Assembly (NCBI GenBank): GCA_903884125.1
Contig: CAISDR010000386.1
Location: 1-10,101, forward strand
Origin: an uncultured bacterium
GTDB lineage: Bacteria > Pseudomonadota > Alphaproteobacteria > CAISDR01
Direction: 5' to 3'
Length of the DNA: 10,101 nucleotides
In this document: positions 1 through 6,946 of the stretch, piece by piece
Layout of the letters: each line of letters begins with the position of its first letter
Numbering within the stretch: position 1 is the stretch's first letter
Translations under genes and position numbers: made by a program
Notes under the pieces: model-generated
The model's input: only the letters and a program-made list of their open reading frames with translations
Told to the model about the DNA's origin: nothing
The model's database searches: none

Positions 1-219
1 GAAGAACTCCTTGACCCCATGCCGGACCTGTTCATACCTTTTGTGCATTACATACCAATCAGCAATGCACATGATGCGGTTATCTTTGCCCAGTATTTCA
101 ACAAGCATCCCGATATGACCAGCCGCATGGCGCAGGCAGCCTATGACTGGCTGTTTGAACATTTTCCTCCCCAGCGCTTATGGCATGCGCTGGCGGGTCG
201 TATCAGTAAAAATTCATGA
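1..219 (+). CDS. C-terminal fragment of a probable glycosyltransferase (5' end outside window)
   Basis: The frame is open from the first base, so the 72 visible codons are the end of a longer gene; the ATG at position 19 is internal and need not be the start. The fragment contains a PFVHYIPI segment (about residues 14-21), then a helical stretch with the pattern AQYFNKHPDM...MAQAAYDWL, and a basic tail. This resembles the C-terminal end of GT90-like (CAP10) or group 1 glycosyltransferases, in which a HY(V/I)P(I/V) motif precedes helices that pack against the nucleotide-sugar domain. The stop codon overlaps the next start as ATGA (216-219), so the two genes are probably translationally coupled and act together in surface polysaccharide or glycan assembly. 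The family call rests on a short tail only, and the donor and acceptor cannot be told. Confidence 0.5.
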   Translation, partial: EELLDPMPDLFIPFVHYIPISNAHDAVIFAQYFNKHPDMTSRMAQAAYDWLFEHFPPQRLWHALAGRISKNS

Positions 220-1277
220 CCCGGGTTTTGTTTCTGCACCACCAGCAGCGACGGCATTTTACTGAAGAGCCGGGCTATAACGAGGTCTATCGGGTGTTCG
301 AGGCAGCTGACATGGGCCTTCACCTCGATGGGTTTGTCTATCAGTCCATCCTGCGCCATCTGGTTGATATGGAAGGCATGAAGGCGCGCCTGAATAACGA
401 GCCCGATGATCACCTGAACTGGTGGGTCAAGGCCAATGACAATATGGTTGAGATTCTGGATCAGGTATTATGCCAGTACACACCGGATCTGATCGTCAAT
501 ATATGTTCATGGGTTGGCGGCAGTCTGCACCCGGCTGTGTTCACCATGCTGCGCAATGCCGGTCACAGGTTCAAGGTGGTGACCATATTGTTTGATGTGG
601 GTGAACAATATCCCATGACAATGATGCTGAACCAGATAGCGCTGGATCATTGCGACCGGACACTTTTATGCGATGATGAATCCTATTTTCGGCGATTGAC
701 CAGCCGCACCGGGCCATTTGCCAAATTCACCAATGTAGACCGCGCAGTGTTTCTACCGCTGTCGATTGATCCGCGCCTGTTTCATCCCCGCGATGAAATC
801 CGGATTCACGATATCGTGATTTTCGGATCATCCGAAGATCGACGGATCGGTTATGTCGAGGCATTGTCAAAACGCTATGGCCACCGGTTTAAAAAGCTGG
901 GCGGATACATGCCCGAAGATACTTTTCTGTCCTTTGACGATTATGTGCTGGCGATCAATCAGTCAAAAATCATTGTCAACACCCAGACCCGCGAGGAACG
1001 TGATCAGATCAAAGGCCGGATCAAGGAAGTGCTGAGCTGCGGCGGTTTTCTGATTGATCAGGCAACGCCCAACACCCGACGCTATTATGGTGATGCGCCG
1101 GTGGTGCTGTTCAATGATCTGGATGATCTGCTCGCCAAGATCGATTATTTTCTGGAGCACGAAGACGAACGCGAGGCTATTGCTGCGGCCAGTCATGAAT
1201 GGATGACCAGGCGTCACAGTCCAAAGGCCTATGTGCGCGCATTACTGGAATCGGTTGGACTGGAATCAGAATCCTGA
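216..1277 (+). CDS. CgeB-like group 1 glycosyltransferase
   Basis: This is a complete 353-residue cytoplasmic protein without signal peptide or membrane segment. The N-terminal half has a Rossmann-like pattern (MTRVLFLHHQ at 1-10, PDLIVNICSW at 90-99, FKVVTILFDVGE at 119-130), as in the first domain of GT-B enzymes. The C-terminal half carries the hallmark of the Glyco_trans_1_2/CgeB family: ININTQ-like KIIVNTQTR (251-259), then QIKGRIKEVLSCGGFLIDQ (264-282), VVLFNDLDDLLAKIDYFL (296-313) and a final helix DEREAIAAASHEW. In this family the R/E-x(4)-CGGFL stretch contributes to donor nucleotide-sugar binding. The start is set by the ATGA overlap with the preceding gene. The end overlaps the converging secreted-protein gene by 12 bases. 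Family placement is fairly sure; sugar and acceptor are unknown. Confidence 0.8.
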   Translation: MTRVLFLHHQQRRHFTEEPGYNEVYRVFEAADMGLHLDGFVYQSILRHLVDMEGMKARLNNEPDDHLNWWVKANDNMVEILDQVLCQYTPDLIVNICSWVGGSLHPAVFTMLRNAGHRFKVVTILFDVGEQYPMTMMLNQIALDHCDRTLLCDDESYFRRLTSRTGPFAKFTNVDRAVFLPLSIDPRLFHPRDEIRIHDIVIFGSSEDRRIGYVEALSKRYGHRFKKLGGYMPEDTFLSFDDYVLAINQSKIIVNTQTREERDQIKGRIKEVLSCGGFLIDQATPNTRRYYGDAPVVLFNDLDDLLAKIDYFLEHEDEREAIAAASHEWMTRRHSPKAYVRALLESVGLESES

Positions 1278-2162
1278 AAAGCGCTGAACAGCAATCGGCG
1301 TCCCACCATTAAGGATCAGCGTGCCGGTGGTAGGTGAATCGAATGACGCCGATACTGTGCCTGCTGTCGTGGTGGTTGCGTGACTGACGGTCGGATTCGC
1401 GAATGTGGGTCCATTGGCCACTTCAACCAGATTGGCGCTGAGTGTTGATGGTGTGGTCATGGTTGTTGGCCCGGCAACAAACCATACTGATGTTCCGTCA
1501 GCCCGATACATGTATCCGGCCAGAAATGCCGAAGTCCCCTGCACTTCCAGAAAATAGCCACGCCCGGATTCGGCTGGCGCATACCACCAGCCCGATTGCG
1601 GCACGGTGTTGGCCGCCGGTGCTGTGACGGTAGAACCCGGAAAGGGAAATCGCTGAATGATCGTCTGCTTCTGGGTGATGCTGGCGGGCCAGTCAATCGT
1701 GCCCGCATTGGGACTTAGAAACGTGAAGGTGACGGTACCAAGACTGGCGCCCGAAGGGGCCTTATACGCACCGCCCAGAGTCTGCCCACCGGAAAAGGCA
1801 TATAACGTTCCTGACAGCGGTGTTGAGATATTGAACGGACCGTAGGTTCCCTGGGATATGATCGAGGTTTGCTGCGCGGTCAGCACACCAGCATACCAGA
1901 TTGCCTTGCCATTATTGTCATAGACATAAGTGGCGACAAAGGCAGTGCCGGTGCCGACCTTTGCTTCAACCGAATAACCGCGCCCTGATTCCGTCTTTGC
2001 ATACCACCAGCCGGTATTGGGCAGAATACGATTTGGATCCTGTGTGGTACCTGTGGGGCTTGCCGGTGGCGGATCGGCGCGTGTGGGCGACACAGTGCCG
2101 ATAAAAATCACGACAATCAGTGTGATAATTTCACCAATTCGTCTGATCCGGGCCAATTTCAT
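1266..2162 (-). CDS. Secreted protein with two GWWY-ESGRGY repeat units
   Basis: From the ATG at 2162 the product has 298 residues and opens with a typical Sec signal: basic MKLARIRR, hydrophobic IITLIVVIFIG, then SPTRA before DPPP, with cleavage likely after residue 29. The mature part contains two copies of one unit. Copy 1 begins GWWYAKTESGRGY (about 51) and ends IIQRF (about 168-172). Copy 2 begins GWWYAPAESGRGY (about 191) and ends AVQRF (about 291-295). Each copy continues into a beta-rich pattern (F-x-A-x-YxYxxxGxxxW). I recall similar GWWxxPxESGRG repeats in uncharacterised exported proteins of proteobacteria, with no proven function. A longer in-frame GTG start at 2195 exists, but it would put 11 residues before the signal peptide, and GGGA lies 9 bases before the chosen ATG. 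It is last in the minus-strand gene set, 148 bases after the tyrosinase gene. Confidence 0.75.
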   Translation of the reverse strand: MKLARIRRIGEIITLIVVIFIGTVSPTRADPPPASPTGTTQDPNRILPNTGWWYAKTESGRGYSVEAKVGTGTAFVATYVYDNNGKAIWYAGVLTAQQTSIISQGTYGPFNISTPLSGTLYAFSGGQTLGGAYKAPSGASLGTVTFTFLSPNAGTIDWPASITQKQTIIQRFPFPGSTVTAPAANTVPQSGWWYAPAESGRGYFLEVQGTSAFLAGYMYRADGTSVWFVAGPTTMTTPSTLSANLVEVANGPTFANPTVSHATTTTAGTVSASFDSPTTGTLILNGGTPIAVQRFSGF

Positions 2163-2247
2163 CTCATCAAGTCCCAACATGGTTAAGCAATACACGCGGA
2201 ATTGAACCCAATCATTTCAAGCACGTTCGGCCCCCACCTGAACATTA

Positions 2248-2277
2248 AATCTAGCATGATTCCAGCGTTCCCGCCAA
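2248..2277 (-). promoter_or_regulatory. Possible promoter of the GWWY-repeat gene
   Basis: On the minus strand a TTGGCG box (2272-2277) is followed, after 18 bases, by TAGATT (2248-2253) preceded by TGC, which gives an extended -10 look. It lies in the 148-base gap between tyrosinase and the repeat protein. The matches to consensus are partial (3/6 and 4/6), so the call is weak; read-through from the tyrosinase gene is the alternative. Confidence 0.22.
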
Positions 2278-2310
2278 AATCAAATAGTGTGACCAATTGC
2301 GCAATCGGGT

Positions 2311-3798
2311 CTATAGGCGGTCAATCCGGATCGTTCCAATTTCAATCGTCCCATGGGGCAGCACATCCGTTTCTCTGCCGGTCGGGTCGGTGGGTCTGAT
2401 CTGGGCAATGGTGATGGACAGGTCTGCAGCCGATCCCAGCGCGTTCATCTGCGCGGTGATATCAAAGTGTCGGCTCTGCCCTGATCCACTGTGATGGTGG
2501 TGTCCACCCATACCCAAAAGGGCCACCGCCCCAACAAAGCCCGGATGGTCTGTTTTCAGATTTTTGCTGGCACCGCTTGTAATCCAGATTCCGAAACTGG
2601 CACCGGGATCAGTACTTGCCGAAATATTATCCAGCATCAGTGACCACCGCGTGTCTGCCTGGCTGAAACTATCGGTTGTCACCAGGCGCGATGTGCCGTT
2701 GTGATCAAAGACCACGTTGCTTAGCACGAACGCGGTTTGCCCGACTGCCTGCGGGTTGACTGACTGGGTTGATTGTGGAGCTGGTTGCAGATCGGCATAG
2801 GCATATCCCAACTGCGTTGCTATATCCAATGCCTCGGCTGGTGTGATGGTGACGATATTCAGATGTTCATCCACAAACGACCAGGTCTTGCCCATCCACT
2901 GGGCATCATTAATCGGGTTCACCCGGCCCTGCCCCAGGGCGAGCCAGCTTTCCCACAATCGGTCCACATTGGCATGATGGGCAAAGAACAATGGATCGCG
3001 TGCGGCCACATTTAGATTGCCCAGCAGGCCATTTGTTCCACCGATGGCGGCATGAATGTTGTTGTGCGGGGTTTCTTCCAGTGCGCCAAACAGAAAACTT
3101 TGGGGTGGTGGATGCCCACCGAAACTTTCCATGCCCTGATCCACAGCGAAATTCTGAAAAGAAAACGCACGCGTGATCGACACATCCGCCAGGTCCAGAA
3201 TTGCACCCTGATTGTAACGTGGATCACGGCCATTGGTTGGCGCCGGTGGAGGTAGGGCCGTATCAGCCACATAAAGCGGATTGAACCCACCAGCCAGAAA
3301 CCGGCTGCGAAAAAGGGCTGGAATCTGCCGTTGTGAGGAAAGGTCCGAGACATAATTCCAATAGGGCAGCGCGAAATCAGCTGAACCGGTTATGTGCCGA
3401 ATGCGGCGTTCCAGAAAATACAGATACAGCCTGTGCCAGGGCAGAAAGTAATATGATCCATGGGGACAGTTGTTCCACAACGGTCCGATCATCTGGGCGG
3501 CTTCGGGCCAGCCGGGATAAAGCGCTGCCGGATCATCTTTGGTCAAATGCACATTGGCATGAAATACCCATGACAATGGATGGCTGTCGGGCAATGCGAT
3601 CATCCGACGAAGACCAGTGACCAGATCCCGGATCACCTTGCCATTCGGGTCAAGCGTGTTGATTTCCGCACGGATTGCCGGTTTTTGGGGCGTGGTGTTT
3701 GCCTTTGCATACCAGCGGGAAAAGGGCATGGCCGCGCCAAGGCTGATCAGACCTACACCGGAGAGTAAATTGCGACGGCTTGGCCTGAACAGACTCAT
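2311..3798 (-). CDS. Tyrosinase / polyphenol oxidase, Tat-exported, type-3 copper
   Basis: The 495-residue product is predicted to oxidise phenols or catechols to o-quinones at a dinuclear copper centre outside the cytoplasm. It begins with a twin-arginine signal (SRRNLLSG at 7-14, hydrophobic to about 25). The CuA site is formed by H84 (HANVH), H113 (CPHG) and H122 (LPWHRLYLYFLE). The CuB site is formed by H245 and H249 (PHNNIH) and the HH pair at 274-275 in DPLFFAHHANVDRLW. Cys111 sits two residues before H113 (C-x-H), the position of the Cys-His thioether in fungal tyrosinases and mollusc haemocyanins. After the core come a DWL-like stretch (ALDIATQLGYAYADL, about 323-337) and a C-terminal beta domain with RHFDI (443-447) that resembles the KFDV domain of plant enzymes, where it covers the active site. 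A four-histidine run occurs at 433-436. It lies 50 bases after the DUF1800 gene. Monophenolase versus catechol oxidase activity cannot be decided. Confidence 0.9.
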   Translation of the reverse strand: MSLFRPSRRNLLSGVGLISLGAAMPFSRWYAKANTTPQKPAIRAEINTLDPNGKVIRDLVTGLRRMIALPDSHPLSWVFHANVHLTKDDPAALYPGWPEAAQMIGPLWNNCPHGSYYFLPWHRLYLYFLERRIRHITGSADFALPYWNYVSDLSSQRQIPALFRSRFLAGGFNPLYVADTALPPPAPTNGRDPRYNQGAILDLADVSITRAFSFQNFAVDQGMESFGGHPPPQSFLFGALEETPHNNIHAAIGGTNGLLGNLNVAARDPLFFAHHANVDRLWESWLALGQGRVNPINDAQWMGKTWSFVDEHLNIVTITPAEALDIATQLGYAYADLQPAPQSTQSVNPQAVGQTAFVLSNVVFDHNGTSRLVTTDSFSQADTRWSLMLDNISASTDPGASFGIWITSGASKNLKTDHPGFVGAVALLGMGGHHHHSGSGQSRHFDITAQMNALGSAADLSITIAQIRPTDPTGRETDVLPHGTIEIGTIRIDRL

Positions 3799-3848
3799 GG
3801 CCTTGTGTGTCCATGAAGGAAATGACCAACCATAGGCGCTGTGCGTGT

Positions 3849-5384
3849 TCAGGTCACCTGGAATTCGGGCAGGCTGAGTGTTGCTGCGATCAGCAGGCCC
3901 AGGCGCTTTTGAATATCCGCATCCGATGCGGTGGATGTCAGGCCACCCATAAGATTGGCGGACAGCGCCAGTGCACGCAAGGCATTGCGCGAGGTATCTG
4001 AAATTCCATAGGGGATATAGGCGCGGGCCATATAGTCCGCCAGGCTAAATCCGTCAGGCAGGGGCCGGGGTAAATAGCTGGCGACCGTATTGGTGCTATA
4101 AGTCGCGTTGGTAAACACGCTGACAATCAGATTCCAGCGTTGCAGCATGCCATTGGTGCCGGTCCAGGTGGACCCGGCATAGGGGATGCCTTCGGGTGTG
4201 GGCCAAGCATAGACCGGGTAACCCATATTGCTGGTTTGTGAAATATAACTGGGATTGATGCTCCACGACACCTGGGTCGCGCGCAAAGCCGAGACGATAA
4301 ACCGGAACGGGTCTTTGACCTTGGTCCCGGCACTGGCAAAAAATTCAGGTGCGCTGATGATTTTGGCAACCACCTGGGCGATCTGATCGCCAGCACCGGT
4401 TGCCTTCAACCAGGTGCTGGCAATGGACTGAACCAGTGAATCCGGTGGTGTGTCCGACACAAAATGACGGCACAGTTTCAACGCCAGGAATTGCGCCGTG
4501 CCCGGATGGGTTGCCAGCTTGTCCAATACTGCCTCGCCCTCGGCCTGGCCCGTTGTGCCATCAAATGACAGGCCGAGAACCGTTTTCGCTCCACGGTCGT
4601 GAAATGTCGGGGCAAAGATGAACCGGCCATCGGACGGGCGTGTGCCGTCAGCCGCCGTTACTGTGCCGGTGGCAATGGTCCAGCCGGTCAGAACCCGCGC
4701 CAGTGCAATCACATCATCATCGGTATAGCCATTGGGGTTGTACCCGCTGCGGCCAAAATAATTGCCAATACCCAGCGTATGAAGTTCCATCACTTCGCGC
4801 GCGTAATTTTCATTGGGCTGGATATAGGTCGATGACTGCTGGTTTAAAAAATACATCATCGACACGCTTTTGGCGACCTGACCCAGCATCGTGCGGAAAT
4901 TGCCCAGCGCATTTGCACGGATGATCTGGTCATAATAGGGAAAGCATCCCGAAACCTGTGTGTCATCATCGGCATTGACACTGAAATGATTAAGCCAGAA
5001 CTGCACCATTGCTTCGCGAACCTGATATTCGCTGACAGCAGCCCGCACAAAACTGGCCGCCTGCACCTCATCACCGGGCCGGCGGCGTTCAGAGGAGTCC
5101 GGGGTTATGCCGGCAACACCCAGCGGCCACAAGGTCGCATTGGACGCATTCAATAGTCGAAAGGGCCGGTTTTCGGATACCGCCACACCATCACTGACCC
5201 GTGTATAGGCAATGGGATAGGTCGATTGCGCCAGTGCACCAACAGTGCGCGGATCATCCCCCGACGGCGGATAAAGCTGACCCAACAACCATGTTGGCAG
5301 ATTACCCGTGATCGCGGCCAGATCGCCGGGTTTGGGTCCAAATCCAAACCGGTTCAATACCAAAGCTTCCAGGGATGCAGCCAT
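3849..5384 (-). CDS. DUF1800 family protein
   Basis: The 511-residue product matches the DUF1800 family in order and spacing of motifs: LNRFGFGPKPGD (10-21), FWLNHFSV (129-136), NENYAREVMELHTLG (191-205), YTDDDVIALARVLTGW (220-235), FHDRGAKTVLG (261-271), DPFRFIVSALR (358-368), and a terminal LSLPEFQV (504-510). The family is very often paired with DUF1501 genes, in operons of diverse Gram-negative bacteria; its reaction is unknown. The start codon is set by an AGGG Shine-Dalgarno five bases upstream that overlaps the stop of the DUF1501 gene, with only 7 bases between the two genes, so translation is probably coupled. Unlike its two Tat-tagged neighbours, the protein shows no N-terminal signal; the family motif begins at residue 10. 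It may stay in the cytoplasm or be carried across the membrane by a partner. Confidence 0.9.
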   Translation of the reverse strand: MAASLEALVLNRFGFGPKPGDLAAITGNLPTWLLGQLYPPSGDDPRTVGALAQSTYPIAYTRVSDGVAVSENRPFRLLNASNATLWPLGVAGITPDSSERRRPGDEVQAASFVRAAVSEYQVREAMVQFWLNHFSVNADDDTQVSGCFPYYDQIIRANALGNFRTMLGQVAKSVSMMYFLNQQSSTYIQPNENYAREVMELHTLGIGNYFGRSGYNPNGYTDDDVIALARVLTGWTIATGTVTAADGTRPSDGRFIFAPTFHDRGAKTVLGLSFDGTTGQAEGEAVLDKLATHPGTAQFLALKLCRHFVSDTPPDSLVQSIASTWLKATGAGDQIAQVVAKIISAPEFFASAGTKVKDPFRFIVSALRATQVSWSINPSYISQTSNMGYPVYAWPTPEGIPYAGSTWTGTNGMLQRWNLIVSVFTNATYSTNTVASYLPRPLPDGFSLADYMARAYIPYGISDTSRNALRALALSANLMGGLTSTASDADIQKRLGLLIAATLSLPEFQVT

Positions 5385-5391
5385 CGCGACC

Positions 5392-6615
5392 CTAGCCTTT
5401 CACAACGCCAAGCGGTGTATAATTGGCCAGCGAAGGAAAGACCGTTGCCAGCGAGGATTCACTGCGCCGCTTGATCAGAATTTCACCAATCACCGACCGG
5501 TAATCGGTAGTAATATCCACATCACCCAGATTCAATGAGGCTGCGTCCAGCCCCGGCCATTTTCCATAGACCTTGCCGCCATTAACCGAATTGCCCATAA
5601 CGATCATGGTTGATGCGTGACCATGATCGGTGCCAGCGCTGGCATTGGATTTCACCCGGCGTCCGAATTCGGTTACTACCGCCACCGTCACATTGGCCCC
5701 CAGGGCATCAATGTCCGACTGGAATTTGGCCAGCGAATTGGACAGGTCGGTGACGTTTGACGTAAACACTGGCTGTTGATTGATATGTGTATCCCAGCCA
5801 TTTGTCTCAACAGTCGCCACCTGCAAGCCCACATTGAATTTGATCAGTTGCACAATGGTATTCAGCGCCAGTTGAAAACTACTGGTGCCAGGTGGTGTTG
5901 GTGTCAATTGCTGACTGGCCAATGTTTTGGCAAATGAATTGACTGCCGTGATCGCCTGGGCACCGGGTGCTGCCACCGGATTGGTGCCTGTGTGCACTGC
6001 TGCAAGAAAGGACGCGAAATCTGATCGATATAATTGGAACGATCCCGGTGTGGTCATCCCCACGGTTGACAGATCGCCGATCAGTCGCCCCGGTACAATG
6101 GTGGTGGTCGATACAGCAGCAAGCGAGCCGGTGGCCGCGCGCATATGTTTGGCCAGCCAGCCGGTGGGGGAATTGGTTTGGCTGGTGGCGGTAATGCCGC
6201 GTTCCATCATATCAATCGCCTGAAAATGCGACCGCGTATCAGCCATCAGGCCAGTGGCGTTTACAAATGCCAGCTTGCCCGCACTATATAAATTTTTAAG
6301 GGGGGCAGCCACCGGGTGCAGCCGCCAATCCTGTGCCGTAGGCCCGCCGGAAATCGGCAGCCCCTGAATCGCGCCCGACGCCGAAAGGCGCAAGTTATCA
6401 GGCCGGGCGGCAATGTAATTTGGATCATCGACCGGGGCTAAAAGATTAAGCCCGTCCATGGCCCCGTGCAAAAACACCACCACCAGCACATCACTGGCAG
6501 CGCCCGCTTCGGCAGGGCGACTGGAAAATATGGCCGACGCCTGTGCAGGCATGGCAAATCCGGCCGCCAGACCTGCCGATGCCCCCAGAAACTGCCGCCG
6601 GTCAAATTCTGTCAT
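5392..6615 (-). CDS. DUF1501 family protein, Tat-exported
   Basis: From the ATG at 6615 the product has 407 residues and starts MTEFDRRQFLGASAG, a good Tat signal with RRxFL, a hydrophobic stretch and an AQASA-type cleavage region near residue 28. DUF1501 belongs to the alkaline phosphatase/sulfatase-like superfamily. The expected motifs are present (numbered from this ATG): VVVFLHGAMDGLN (45-57), RSHFQ (128-132), NGWDTH (272-277), TEFGRR (315-320) and GTDHGH (328-333). In the superfamily the Asp/His residues of such motifs bind metals, but no enzyme activity is established for DUF1501. It is the first gene of the minus-strand set and lies 120 bases from the tRNA fragment. An in-frame GTG at 6624 would add three residues; neither start has a strong ribosome site, and I chose ATG because it gives the more usual short n-region. 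Confidence 0.9.
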   Translation of the reverse strand: MTEFDRRQFLGASAGLAAGFAMPAQASAIFSSRPAEAGAASDVLVVVFLHGAMDGLNLLAPVDDPNYIAARPDNLRLSASGAIQGLPISGGPTAQDWRLHPVAAPLKNLYSAGKLAFVNATGLMADTRSHFQAIDMMERGITATSQTNSPTGWLAKHMRAATGSLAAVSTTTIVPGRLIGDLSTVGMTTPGSFQLYRSDFASFLAAVHTGTNPVAAPGAQAITAVNSFAKTLASQQLTPTPPGTSSFQLALNTIVQLIKFNVGLQVATVETNGWDTHINQQPVFTSNVTDLSNSLAKFQSDIDALGANVTVAVVTEFGRRVKSNASAGTDHGHASTMIVMGNSVNGGKVYGKWPGLDAASLNLGDVDITTDYRSVIGEILIKRRSESSLATVFPSLANYTPLGVVKG

Positions 6616-6735
6616 AAACGCCACATAACCATTTGTTGATTTCAGTCTAGCACAATTGGGGCCGCCGTGGAAACGCCGAGCAGGGCCTGAGTGTCCTCAA
6701 ACACAATAAATCAAAAACGCCGTCGCTTGCCGCAC

Positions 6736-6790
6736 GGTTGGCGAGGCAGGACTCAAACCAGCACGCCGGTGAAAGCAACAGATTTTGAGT
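6736..6790 (-). other. Attachment site: 3' fragment of a tRNA-Leu (CAA)-like gene
   Basis: Read on the minus strand, the fragment begins A-CTCAAAA (anticodon loop with CAA), continues TCTGT (3' half of the anticodon stem), a 15-base variable arm that can fold with a GCT/GGC stem, then GCTGG-TTTGAGT-CCTGC (T arm, one T-T mismatch), CTCGCCA (3' acceptor half), discriminator A and CC. A long variable arm together with a CTCAAAA loop points to tRNA-Leu(CAA). Upstream there is no ACAGA to complete the anticodon stem, no D arm and no matching 5' acceptor half, so it is not a functional tRNA. A 3' tRNA segment starting in the anticodon loop next to a tyrosine integrase is the classic attL/attR duplication. 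Base C56 of the T loop is T here, which fits drift of a displaced copy. The second copy is not in this window. Confidence 0.65.
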
Positions 6791-6860
6791 TAGTCATATC
6801 CGCCTTCACTGGCATTCACGGACCATCACTTTATCTGTAGTAACCGCTTTAAAATCAGTC

Positions 6861-6866
6861 TATTAT
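6861..6866 (+). promoter_or_regulatory. -10-like box upstream of the integrase
   Basis: TATTAT matches the sigma-70 -10 consensus at five of six positions and lies about 80 bases before the integrase start, upstream of the GGGGGAC repeats. No good -35 hexamer is found 16-18 bases before it, so it may need an activator or may not be the promoter. Confidence 0.3.
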
Positions 6867-6886
6867 GCCTCACGTGGCCTCATCCC

Positions 6887-6931
6887 GTCCCCCAGCATGT
6901 CACGCGCCTTCGGGGGACAAATGGGGGACAA
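6887..6931 (+). repeat. GGGGGACAA direct repeat with inverted GTCCCCC: integrase arm site or operator
   Basis: GGGGGACAA occurs at 6912-6920 and again at 6923-6931, an 11-base period, that is about one helix turn. An inverted copy, GTCCCCC, lies at 6887-6893. The set sits 16-60 bases before the integrase start, between the -10-like box and the Shine-Dalgarno. Same-face tandem sites of this kind are typical of protein binding, for example arm-type sites of a tyrosine recombinase or an operator for autoregulation. Alternatively, the inverted arms could pair in the transcript with an 18-base loop and affect translation. Confidence 0.5.
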
Positions 6932-6946
6932 GCGGAGAAAACAGAT

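Larger units (their letters stand above)
6616..6946. other. Intergenic junction between resident operon and integrated element
   Basis: This 331-base gap holds no convincing coding region. From left to right it contains the leader of the DUF1501 gene (with a weak TGCTAGACT extended -10-like string on the minus strand at 6644-6652), a run of five T on the minus strand (6714-6718), the tRNA-like fragment, a -10-like box on the plus strand and the GGGGGAC repeats in front of the integrase. The segment 6791-6860 shows nothing I can name. Confidence 0.6.

Noticed and set aside
6714..6735. Terminator of the former tRNA on the minus strand (GC-rich stretch and five T)
   Set aside because: I could not build a convincing stem from the GC-rich bases; only the T run is clear.
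6736..6830. A complete tRNA-Leu gene on the minus strand
   Set aside because: The 3' half fits, but no D arm, no 5' anticodon stem half and no 5' acceptor half follow, so only a fragment is supported.
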